Positions 1-5,167 of a DNA stretch of 5,241 nt are shown here, one piece after another. Numbering within the stretch: the first letter of the stretch is position 1; every line of letters begins with the position of its first letter. Below the pieces are notes generated by a model. That model ran no database searches and was not told where the DNA came from. It was given only the letters and a program-made list of their open reading frames with translations. The stretch covers positions 1 through 5,241 of the forward strand of contig JBDQGY010000268.1 in assembly GCA_040265175.1 (NCBI GenBank). The letters run 5' to 3'. The DNA is from JAAZXR01 sp040265175. Its GTDB lineage: Bacteria > Myxococcota_A > Polyangia > Nannocystales > Nannocystaceae. The position numbers were made by a program, and so were the translations under genes.

Positions 1-271
1 CCCCTGCCTCCGGCGTCGCCCCTGCCTCCGGCGTCGCCCCTGCCTCCGGCGTCGCCCCTGCCTCCGGCGTCGCCCCTGCCTCTGGCGTCGCCGATGGCTC
101 CGCTGCGGACTCGGCCGCCGCCGCGCCGGCCTCTGGTGCTGTCCCTGCCCCCAGCCGCTGGAGGATGAAGCCATCAAGTCCATCCAACGCCTCTGCGAGC
201 CGCGCCTCCCTCCGAAGGGATGGCTGCTGAGTCGCCTCAAGCCACTCGGCGCGAGTAACCTCCCACGTCAT
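1..271 (-). CDS. Unidentified gene X downstream of psd, N-terminal part only (runs off the left edge)
   Basis: An open frame starts at ATG (271-269) and stays open through 90 codons to the window edge, so only the N-terminus is visible. The start overlaps the psd stop as ATGA. It is preceded by AGGAGG six bases upstream, which makes it a convincing translationally coupled gene. Residues 1 to about 42 are mixed and charged (opening MTWEVTRAEWLEAT) and look helical, with no signal peptide or membrane segment. From about residue 43 the sequence becomes an Ala/Pro/Glu/Gly linker: one degenerate APEAG, an Ala-rich stretch, then five ATPEAG units still continuing at the edge. Such linkers usually join a short N-terminal module to a distal domain, which lies outside the window. 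I do not recognise the family. Coupling to psd hints at an envelope or lipid-related role, but that is inference only. Confidence 0.75.
   Translation of the reverse strand, partial: MTWEVTRAEWLEATQQPSLRREARLAEALDGLDGFILQRLGAGTAPEAGAAAAESAAEPSATPEAGATPEAGATPEAGATPEAGATPEAG
2..91 (-). repeat. In-frame 18-bp tandem repeat, five copies, continuing past the window edge
   Basis: Five head-to-tail 18-bp units lie at 2-19, 20-37, 38-55, 56-73 and 74-91, reading CCCTGCCTCCGGCGTCGC on the plus strand. The first four are identical. The innermost (74-91) differs by one base (T at 83), which is silent in the Pro codon. On the minus strand each unit encodes Ala-Thr-Pro-Glu-Ala-Gly inside gene X. The unit is a multiple of three, so copy-number change by slippage or recombination alters linker length without breaking the frame. 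Near-identity at synonymous positions suggests recent expansion. Confidence 0.95.
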
Positions 272-1176
272 ATTGCGCCTCCTCGGACGAGCATCCCCGT
301 ACCTAGTCGGGTCGGGCCATGGGTGAGACCGGGCGCGGGCACATGTCCAGGTCCTGTGAGCACCACAACCGTGCTCCCCAAGTGGAACATCCCTAGTTCT
401 TCTCCCCGATCTATCTCCACCGGCGGCTCACACTCGAACGTCTCCACCTCTCTGGGGTGGATTCGAGTCCCCAAATAGCTACACGTCATGTGACCCACTC
501 CGAATGCGGCCACCATGACCGTCACCACCGGTCCAGAAGCCGTGCGCTGGACGTGGACGAGACGCTCGTTCACCGTAAAGAGCTCGGGATTTCTGTCCAG
601 CGCTGCGTCGTTGACGGGCAGCAGGCGCCCGGGAATCGCCACCACGCGCTCGACACTTCCGCTCACTGGCGCGTGCACTCGATGGTAGTCCCGCGGATGA
701 AGATAGATCGTCACATGGGTCCCCCCCACAAGCTCCGTCGCGAGCGATGAATCGCCGATGAGCTGCTCCACCGAATACCGCAGCCCCTTCGCTTCCACTT
801 GCATCGCCGCGTCGAGGGTGCCGAACGAGCGAATATTTCCATCGCATGGAGACACGAGCGTGAAATCTGGTGCCGACTCGATGGGGCGAGCCCCCGGTTT
901 GAGCGGGCGTGTAAAGAACTCGTCAAAGCTCGAGAACCCGCGCTCAATTGACTCGGGAGCCACGTCGCTCAAATCCACCTCGAAATAACGACGGTAGACC
1001 GCCACCGCCGCCCGCGAAATCGGTCGAGGGAGAGGAACTCGCGCCGCCACCCCGACCGCGCGGGTCGCCGCGAATACCGTCCACGACGGCGAGGCATCGA
1101 TGACCGCAGCCGCGATGCGTGAGCGGAGCGGTATGGATGCTTCGCGCATGAGCGGTAAGACTATCCGACGCGCCAA
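268..1176 (-). CDS. psd: Phosphatidylserine decarboxylase proenzyme
   Basis: This enzyme decarboxylates phosphatidylserine to phosphatidylethanolamine at the inner face of the cytoplasmic membrane. It is complete at 302 codons. The N-terminal ~65 residues are hydrophobic and basic, as expected for membrane association. Visible motifs are SPCDGNI (Asp112), LHPRDYHRVH (His165 and His168) and LGST at 266-269. By homology with the E. coli enzyme, Asp/His/Ser drive self-cleavage between Gly267 and Ser268, giving a long beta chain and a 35-residue alpha chain that starts with the pyruvoyl group. The start is uncertain: TTG at 1176 gives 302 residues, ATG at 1149 gives 293, and neither has a clear ribosome binding site. 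An in-frame stop at 1210-1212 bars a longer version. It lies 209 bases after glnA, so it may have its own promoter, and it is coupled by ATGA to gene X. No serine synthase gene (pssA) is visible. Confidence 0.95.
   Translation of the reverse strand: MARRIVLPLMREASIPLRSRIAAAVIDASPSWTVFAATRAVGVAARVPLPRPISRAAVAVYRRYFEVDLSDVAPESIERGFSSFDEFFTRPLKPGARPIESAPDFTLVSPCDGNIRSFGTLDAAMQVEAKGLRYSVEQLIGDSSLATELVGGTHVTIYLHPRDYHRVHAPVSGSVERVVAIPGRLLPVNDAALDRNPELFTVNERLVHVQRTASGPVVTVMVAAFGVGHMTCSYLGTRIHPREVETFECEPPVEIDRGEELGMFHLGSTVVVLTGPGHVPAPGLTHGPTRLGTGMLVRGGAI
278..283 (-). promoter_or_regulatory. Ribosome binding site of gene X
   Basis: AGGAGG on the minus strand lies six bases before the ATG at 271-269, inside the last codons of psd. 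It fixes the start of gene X and supports translational coupling with psd. Confidence 0.8.
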
Positions 1177-1237
1177 AGCGACTGCAAGCCCGGCACTGCC
1201 TCGAACGCATCAAGGGCCCGAATGCAACACGCCTGGT

Positions 1238-1253
1238 GCGCAGCCCTCTGCGC
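1238..1253 (-). other. GC-rich hairpin in the psd 5' region
   Basis: GCGCAG-AGGG-CTGCGC on the minus strand forms a perfect 6-bp stem with a four-base loop, 62 bases upstream of the TTG start of psd. A competing stem, CAGCC/GGCTG (1241-1245 with 1254-1258), overlaps it. A second inverted repeat, GGCGAG/CTCGCC (1269-1274 with 1288-1293), lies just beyond. None is followed by a T-run, so these are not terminators. They could be leader-RNA structure or chance in GC-rich DNA. Confidence 0.3.
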
Positions 1254-1301
1254 GGCTGAGCATAGGCCGGCGAGACCCCCCCACGGACTCGCCCCGTGAC
1301 A

Positions 1302-1317
1302 TCGAACGTTCGAACGT
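1302..1317. promoter_or_regulatory. Doubly palindromic element, candidate operator upstream of psd
   Basis: The octamer TCGAACGT occurs twice in tandem (1302-1309 and 1310-1317). The arrangement contains two overlapping perfect 12-bp palindromes, TCGAACGTTCGA (1302-1313) and ACGTTCGAACGT (1306-1317). A further TCGAACG occurs at 1201-1207, 25 bases before the psd start. The element lies in non-coding DNA between glnA and psd, so it could be bound by a dimeric regulator. I cannot name the regulator. It resembles the CGAAC/GTTCG half-sites of some LexA boxes but lacks the four-base spacer. Confidence 0.4.
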
Positions 1318-1333
1318 GCGCGACCGCTCCGCC

Positions 1334-1368
1334 AAAAGGAGGTGAAGCCGCGCCGCCCTGGTCCTCCC
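1334..1368 (-). terminator. Possible weak intrinsic terminator after glnA
   Basis: On the minus strand, 18 bases past the glnA stop, GGAGG (1367-1363) can pair with CCTCC (1342-1338), which is directly followed by TTTT (1337-1334). The stem has only five base pairs and the 20-base loop is long, so this is a weak candidate. A six-base inverted repeat, ACGACT/AGTCGT (1382-1387 and 1391-1396), also straddles the glnA stop codon. No stronger terminator is visible in the 209-base glnA-psd gap. Confidence 0.3.
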
Positions 1369-1385
1369 ACGCTGTGGCGGGACGA

Positions 1386-2810
1386 CTAACAGTCGTAGTA
1401 CATCGAGAATTCGTGGGGATGCGGCCGCGACCGGACCTCGTCCACTTCGTTGCCCCGCTTCCAATCGAGGAAGGCCCCGACGAGATCGCGGCTGAACACG
1501 TCTCCCTTGAGCAAAAACTCGTGGTCAGCCTCGAGTGCGTTGAGCGCCTCTTCGAGGCTCGAGGGCACCGAAGGCACCCCCTTGAGTTCCTCGGGAGTGA
1601 GGCTGTAGATGTCCTTGTCGAGGGGCTTGCCAGGATCAAGCTTGCGCTCGATCCCGTCGAGTCCCGCCATCATCAGCGCGCTGAAGGCGAGGTAGGGATT
1701 CGCACTCGCATCCGGCGTTCGAAACTCGATTCGAATGGCCTTGGGAGACGACGAGTAGGTCGGGATCCGTACGGACGCAGAGCGGTTTCGCGAGCTGTAC
1801 GCCAGGTTAACGGGCGCTTCAAAACCCGGGACGAGCCGCTTGTAGCTGTTCGTGGTGGGATTGCACAACGCGCAAAGAGCCGGCGCGTGCGCCAATATGC
1901 CACCGATGTAGTGGAGCGCGAGGTCGCTGAGTCCGCCGTACCCCTCCCCTGCAAACAGCGGCTGCCCGTCTTTCCAGAGGCTCTGGTGCGTGTGCATGCC
2001 GTTGCCGTTGTCTCCGTAGATCGGCTTGGGCATGAACGTCACCGTTTTGCCCGCTCGGCGCGCGACATTCTTGATGACATATTTGAACCACATCATGTTG
2101 TCAGCCTGCGTGAGCAGGGCGTCGTACCGGATATCGATCTCTGCTTGTCCAGCGGTCGCAACCTCGTGATGCTGACGCTCGACCACCATGCCCACCTGCT
2201 CAAGCACCATCGCCATCTCGGTGCGCAGGTCGTGGAGGTTGTCTGCCGGGGGACACGGCACGTAGCCGCCCTTAGGACGAATCTTGTGCTGCAGGTTCGG
2301 AAACTCTTCAGCCCCCGTGTTCCACCATCCGCTCGAAGCGTCGACCTTATAAAACGACTCGTGCCCCTCGCGGGTGTCAAATCGAACGTCGTCAAAGATG
2401 AAGAACTCCGCTTCCGGTCCGATGTAGGCCGTGTCCGCGATACCCGTAGACTTGAGGTAGGCCTCGGCTCGGCCTGCGAGCGCGCGAGGACAGCGCTCGT
2501 AGTCTTGCCGCGTGATCGTGTCCACCACGCTCCCCATGAGCGTCAGGGTCGGCACCTCCATGAACGGGTCGATGATCGCGCTGCTCGCGTCGGGCATGAC
2601 GAGCATGTCGGACGCGTTGATCGTCTTCCATCCGCGGACGGAGCTTCCATCGAAGCCGAACCCCTCTGCGAAGGCGGCGTCGTCGAGTTCATGCGCGGGA
2701 ACCGTAAAGTGTTGCCAAGCACCGAGTAAGTCGACGAAACGAACGTCAACCATCCGGATATCTCGGTCGTGGATGAGTGCGATGATTTCTGCGGGTGTTT
2801 TTTTGCTCAT
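1386..2810 (-). CDS. glnA: Glutamine synthetase, type I-beta
   Basis: This cytoplasmic dodecameric enzyme makes glutamine from glutamate, ammonia and ATP. It is full length at 474 residues, close to the ~469 of E. coli GlnA. Motifs appear in family order: FDGSS (Asp54), GPEAEFF (Glu133, Glu135), HEVATAGQAE (Glu224), GMHTHQSLW (His273), NPTTNSYKRLVPGFEAP (317-333; Arg325, Glu331) and IRIEFRTPD (Glu362, Arg364). Tyr402 in DKDIYSLTPEE matches the adenylylation tyrosine of E. coli GlnA (Tyr397). With the beta-type segment around 144-185 (WWN, KGGYVPCPP), this indicates control by an adenylyltransferase encoded elsewhere. The ATG at 2808-2810 follows a purine-rich but weak Shine-Dalgarno (AGAGAAGAAAAG). 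It lies 51 bases after glnB, the usual partner in PII control, and pyrKD are upstream in the same direction. Nothing is missing. Confidence 0.98.
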   Translation of the reverse strand: MSKKTPAEIIALIHDRDIRMVDVRFVDLLGAWQHFTVPAHELDDAAFAEGFGFDGSSVRGWKTINASDMLVMPDASSAIIDPFMEVPTLTLMGSVVDTITRQDYERCPRALAGRAEAYLKSTGIADTAYIGPEAEFFIFDDVRFDTREGHESFYKVDASSGWWNTGAEEFPNLQHKIRPKGGYVPCPPADNLHDLRTEMAMVLEQVGMVVERQHHEVATAGQAEIDIRYDALLTQADNMMWFKYVIKNVARRAGKTVTFMPKPIYGDNGNGMHTHQSLWKDGQPLFAGEGYGGLSDLALHYIGGILAHAPALCALCNPTTNSYKRLVPGFEAPVNLAYSSRNRSASVRIPTYSSSPKAIRIEFRTPDASANPYLAFSALMMAGLDGIERKLDPGKPLDKDIYSLTPEELKGVPSVPSSLEEALNALEADHEFLLKGDVFSRDLVGAFLDWKRGNEVDEVRSRPHPHEFSMYYDC

Positions 2811-2833
2811 GTCTTTTCTTCTCTTGTTTCCAT
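2807..2833 (-). CDS. Possible eight-codon leader micro-ORF overlapping the glnA start
   Basis: ATG at 2833-2831 opens an eight-codon frame (METREEKT) ending in TGA at 2809-2807. The stop overlaps the glnA ATG in an ATGA arrangement. A GGAGGT lies 13 bases upstream of its ATG, farther than the usual spacing. It could couple glnA translation to ribosomes initiating in the gap. Equally, its purine-rich codons may simply be the glnA Shine-Dalgarno region read as codons. This is the less certain of the two readings. Confidence 0.2.
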   Translation of the reverse strand: METREEKT

Positions 2834-2836
2834 GGA

Positions 2837-2852
2837 GGAGGTCTCTACCTCC
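2837..2852 (-). other. Hairpin in the glnB-glnA gap
   Basis: GGAGGT-AGAG-ACCTCC on the minus strand forms a perfect 6-bp stem with a four-base loop, 10 bases after the glnB stop. It has no T-run, so it is not an intrinsic terminator. In RNA it would bury a GGAGGT ribosome-binding-like sequence. It could protect the upstream message end or set the ratio of PII to glutamine synthetase. Confidence 0.45.
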
Positions 2853-2861
2853 CCCTGTGGG

Positions 2862-3212
2862 TTATGTGGCCTGTTCGCCACGCTCGTCGGTTCGGATACG
2901 AATCGCATCCAGCACTGGAGTCACAAAGATCTTCCCGTCGCCGATTCTCCCAGAGGCGGCGACCTCTCGAATCCCGTCGACGACCTCGTCGAGCATACGG
3001 TGAGGGATGACCACCTCCACCTTCACCTTCGGGATAAAATCGATGACGTAGGCGGAGCCACGATACACCTCAGTCTTGCCGCCGGTCCGACCAAATCCCC
3101 GCACCTCACTCACGGTCATCCCGCCAACCTCAAGCTCCGTCAGCCGGGCCTTCACCTCATCCAAGGCGAAGGGGCGAATGATCGCCTCCACTTTCACGAG
3201 ACTGTCGCTCAC
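2862..3212 (-). CDS. glnB: Nitrogen regulatory protein PII
   Basis: This trimeric signal protein binds ATP/ADP and 2-oxoglutarate and controls the adenylyltransferase acting on glutamine synthetase, and often NtrB. At 116 residues it is close to E. coli GlnB (112) and collinear with it from about residue 5. The T-loop carries Tyr50 and Tyr55 in TEVYRGSAY; Tyr55 matches the uridylylated Tyr51 of E. coli. The ATP-binding segment SGRIGDGKIFV (87-97, Lys94) and Arg105/Arg107 (IRIR) are present. It is odd that the residue matching Gln39, which contacts Mg and 2-oxoglutarate in known structures, is Thr43 (GFGRTGGKTE). The start is GTG at 3212, overlapping the pyrD stop as GTGA, with GGAGG seven bases upstream. 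It lies next to glnA, with no ammonium transporter gene beside it, so GlnB fits better than GlnK. Confidence 0.96.
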   Translation of the reverse strand: MSDSLVKVEAIIRPFALDEVKARLTELEVGGMTVSEVRGFGRTGGKTEVYRGSAYVIDFIPKVKVEVVIPHRMLDEVVDGIREVAASGRIGDGKIFVTPVLDAIRIRTDERGEQAT

Positions 3213-4198
3213 TGCGCGCCCTCCGCTTTGTACGGCGGCTCCGCCGGGATGGACTCGAGGCTTCCCACCGCGTCCTCCGCCCTCGCGAACCCCAACTCGG
3301 CGAGGAGCGTCTTCAGCTCAGCGAGCACCCGGAGCGCCGCCGGGGGTTCCGCAAAATTCGCTGTGCCCACTTGGACGCAAGAGGCGCCCGCCATCAAGAA
3401 CTCCAGCGCGTCCTCACCGCTGTAGATTCCACCCATCCCGCAGATAGGAAGCTCGGGCAACGCCGCGTGAACCTGATGCACCATCCGCAACGCGACAGGC
3501 TTGATCGCCGGACCCGACAAGCCGCCGTAGGTGGTCGCGAGTCGCGGGCGTCGCTTGCGAACATCGATGGCCATCCCAGTGATCGTGTTAATCAACGAGA
3601 TCCCCGCCGCGCCCGCTTCGTGCACCGCCTGCGCCATGGCGACGATGTCCCCCACGTTGGGTGTGAGCTTGACGACAATGGGCACGTCGGTGGCCTCGAC
3701 GCAGGCTTTGGTGAGGCGGTGGGCCACCTCCGGGACTGTGCCGAATTCGATGCCCCCTTTTTTGATGTTGGGGCAGCTGATGTTCATCTCCAGAGCGGAG
3801 ACGCCACGGTCCTTCCCTTCACCGAGCGTACGCGCGCACTCGACATAGCTCTCGAAGTCGGTGCCAAAAAAATTGACCCAGACGCTGATATCAAGGGCGT
3901 CAAGGAAGGGCAGTTTCTCCTCCAAAAAGACCTGGGTACCCACGTTCTCGAGACCGATCGAGTTGAGCATACCGCTCGCCGTCTCGTAGATTCGAGGGAG
4001 CGGGTTCCCAAACCGCGGGGCGGGAGAAATCCCCTTGGTCGACAGTCCCCCCAACTCCCGCAGGTCCATGAACCCGGCGAACTGCTGGCCGTAGGCGAAG
4101 CAGCCCGAGGCCGTCAGCAGCGGATTCTTGAGGCGGATGGGGCCAAAATCTATCCCTACGTCGACGCCCGAAGCATCCAATGACGACGTCACGCCCAC
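3209..4198 (-). CDS. pyrD: Dihydroorotate dehydrogenase, class 1B catalytic subunit
   Basis: This cytoplasmic FMN enzyme oxidises dihydroorotate to orotate in pyrimidine synthesis and passes electrons to PyrK and NAD. It has 329 residues in a TIM-barrel fold. Seen in order: NPLLTASGCFAYG (25-37), STKGIS (Lys55), NSIGLEN (79-85), EMNISCPN (137-144) with the Cys142 base that marks class 1 enzymes (class 2 uses Ser), VVKLTPN (Lys177), INTITGMAID (203-212), GGLSGPAIKP (225-234) and the phosphate-binding GMGGI (254-258). The family is usually ~300-311 residues. The extra length is a Pro/Glu-rich C-terminal tail (about 305-329) and ~10 residues at the N-terminus. Two starts are possible: GTG at 4198 (10-bp overlap with pyrK, AGGA six bases upstream) or GTG at 4192 (GTGA overlap). 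Spacing favours 4198. The stop overlaps glnB. Confidence 0.96.
   Translation of the reverse strand: MGVTSSLDASGVDVGIDFGPIRLKNPLLTASGCFAYGQQFAGFMDLRELGGLSTKGISPAPRFGNPLPRIYETASGMLNSIGLENVGTQVFLEEKLPFLDALDISVWVNFFGTDFESYVECARTLGEGKDRGVSALEMNISCPNIKKGGIEFGTVPEVAHRLTKACVEATDVPIVVKLTPNVGDIVAMAQAVHEAGAAGISLINTITGMAIDVRKRRPRLATTYGGLSGPAIKPVALRMVHQVHAALPELPICGMGGIYSGEDALEFLMAGASCVQVGTANFAEPPAALRVLAELKTLLAELGFARAEDAVGSLESIPAEPPYKAEGAQ
3220..3224 (-). promoter_or_regulatory. Ribosome binding site of glnB
   Basis: GGAGG on the minus strand, seven bases before the GTG at 3212-3210 and inside the last codons of pyrD. It supports the GTG start over the internal GTG codons at residues 6 and 8, and indicates coupling of glnB to pyrD translation. 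Confidence 0.75.
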
Positions 4199-4992
4199 CG
4201 AACTTCCTGGGCGGGAAACACCGGCCCGTCCGTACAGCAGTACGCGTAGGGGCGCGGCCCATGAACTGGAACCGCGCAGCCAAGGCAGACCCCATAGCCG
4301 CAGGCCATCTGCTCTTCAAGACATAAATGAGCCTCCACCCCGCGATCGAGGGCGAGGGCTCGCACCGCCCGGAGCATGGGCGTCGGTCCACAGCTTAAGA
4401 TACGAACCGTCTCACCATTCGCCGAGGCGCGCTCAAGTCGGTCAAGCAGCGGTACGGTCACTCGTCCTTCCACACCACGGCTCCCGTCCTCCGTGGTCAA
4501 CGTCTGCGCGACCTGCCACGCGTCAAGTTCATCCGTGAGAACGAGGTCGTCGCGGGTGCGCCCTCCGTAGATCATCTCGACCGCCGGCGCGGCGCCCTCC
4601 CGCGCTGCCTCCCTCGCGTACAAGTGCAGCGGCGGCAGCCCCACGCCGCCGGCGACCAGCAGTGACGTGACCGAAGTGTCCACGACGGGAAAGCCGTTTC
4701 CAAGCGGACCGAGACAGGTCATCGAGTCCCCAGGCTCCATCGCTTTCATCAGCCCCGTGCCCCGTCCAAACACCTTGGCGAGCACCGAAAAGCGGCGATC
4801 GTCGAGGACCTCGAGCACCGAAAATGCGCGACCGTTGAGCAGGTCTCGGCCCCATGCACCGCGCAGCATGACGAACTGCCCCGGGCGCGTGTGCGCGGTG
4901 GCGACGGGCGTCCCCGCGTCGAGTGTCAGGCGGAAATACCCCCCGGTGAGCGCCTCATTGGCGGAGACTTGAACTGGGAACTGCTCGTGCAC
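4189..4992 (-). CDS. pyrK: Dihydroorotate dehydrogenase electron-transfer subunit
   Basis: This iron-sulfur flavoprotein partners PyrD in the class 1B complex and carries electrons from FMN through [2Fe-2S] and FAD to NAD. At 267 residues it is a usual length. A ferredoxin-reductase-type FAD barrel covers about 1-105, with RPGQFVML (36-43), GRAFSVLEV (54-62) and GPLGNGFPV (95-103). A nucleotide-binding domain follows, with LLVAGGVGLPPL (111-122) and SCGPTPML (200-207). The C-terminal cluster segment has Cys231, Cys236 and Cys239 (ACGYGVCLGC), and the fourth ligand is most likely Cys253 in CTDGPVF. Cys252 next to it is an extra, possible alternative. The start is GTG at 4992 with only a G-rich, imperfect ribosome site; an in-frame stop at 5044-5046 bars a much longer product. 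It is the first clear member of the pyrK-pyrD-glnB run. Confidence 0.96.
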   Translation of the reverse strand: MHEQFPVQVSANEALTGGYFRLTLDAGTPVATAHTRPGQFVMLRGAWGRDLLNGRAFSVLEVLDDRRFSVLAKVFGRGTGLMKAMEPGDSMTCLGPLGNGFPVVDTSVTSLLVAGGVGLPPLHLYAREAAREGAAPAVEMIYGGRTRDDLVLTDELDAWQVAQTLTTEDGSRGVEGRVTVPLLDRLERASANGETVRILSCGPTPMLRAVRALALDRGVEAHLCLEEQMACGYGVCLGCAVPVHGPRPYAYCCTDGPVFPAQEVRWA

Positions 4993-5047
4993 CCTGCCCC
5001 CGTGTAACGCAGGCCGTGGGGGCTGTCTACTGAGTCGATTCGTCTAG

Positions 5048-5128
5048 CTCGGGAGCCCGCCTGCGCGGGCCTCGGGTCACACCGCCGGCGCAATTCGTCC
5101 CGGTTCGTCGGTTTGTGGCGCTCCCGAG
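5048..5128 (-). promoter_or_regulatory. Inverted-repeat leader upstream of pyrK
   Basis: In the 175-base gap before pyrK, CTCGGGAGC (5128-5120 on the minus strand) is a perfect 9-bp complement of GCTCCCGAG (5056-5048). Just inside the 3' arm sits a hairpin, GCCCGC-GCAG-GCGGGC (5070-5055). A second CCCGAG (5076-5071) on the 5' side of that hairpin could pair with the same CTCGGG, so two alternative folds exist. No T-run follows, so simple Rho-independent attenuation is not shown. A further inverted repeat, GGTGG/CCACC, around a GGCGCGCC palindrome lies at 5132-5150. I see no confident promoter boxes. Confidence 0.35.
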
Positions 5129-5167
5129 GGCGGTGGGCGCGCCGACCACCACCCCCCCACGCTCGAA

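Noticed and set aside
1..91. Possible CRISPR array from regularly repeated sequence at the left edge
   Set aside because: The units are 18 bp with no spacers between them and stay in frame within an open reading frame, so this is a coding tandem repeat.
1179..1203. GGCAG...TTGCA on the minus strand just upstream of psd, resembling a sigma-54 promoter
   Set aside because: The spacing of the two elements is again three bases too long, and it sits too close to the TTG start to leave room for a leader.
1161..1370. A 69-codon minus-strand frame starting at GTG in the glnA-psd gap and running into psd
   Set aside because: The peptide is Arg/Gly/Cys/Ala-rich, there is no ribosome site at a normal distance, and it overlaps the psd start in a different frame. 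It looks like chance.
1296..2729. A 477-codon open frame on the plus strand, antisense to nearly all of glnA
   Set aside because: It is the mirror of a highly conserved glnA with GC-biased third positions, which keeps antisense frames open. Its predicted peptide is Arg/Val/His-rich with no recognisable motif, and there is no start site at the right distance from a ribosome site.
3233..3246. CGGCGG/CCGCCG inverted repeat at the 3' end of pyrD, before the glnB ribosome site
   Set aside because: It lies in coding sequence, the loop is only two to four bases, and no T-run follows. It is easily explained by GC-rich codons.
3351..3367. Sigma-54-like GGCAC...TTGC on the minus strand within pyrD, upstream of glnB
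   Set aside because: The distance between the GG and GC elements is three bases longer than sigma-54 promoters tolerate, so it is not a credible site despite the attractive context.
3371..4183. A 270-codon open frame on the plus strand, antisense to pyrD
   Set aside because: Same antisense effect opposite a well-supported gene. The peptide is Arg/His/Asp-rich with no motif, and the pyrD frame explains the sequence.
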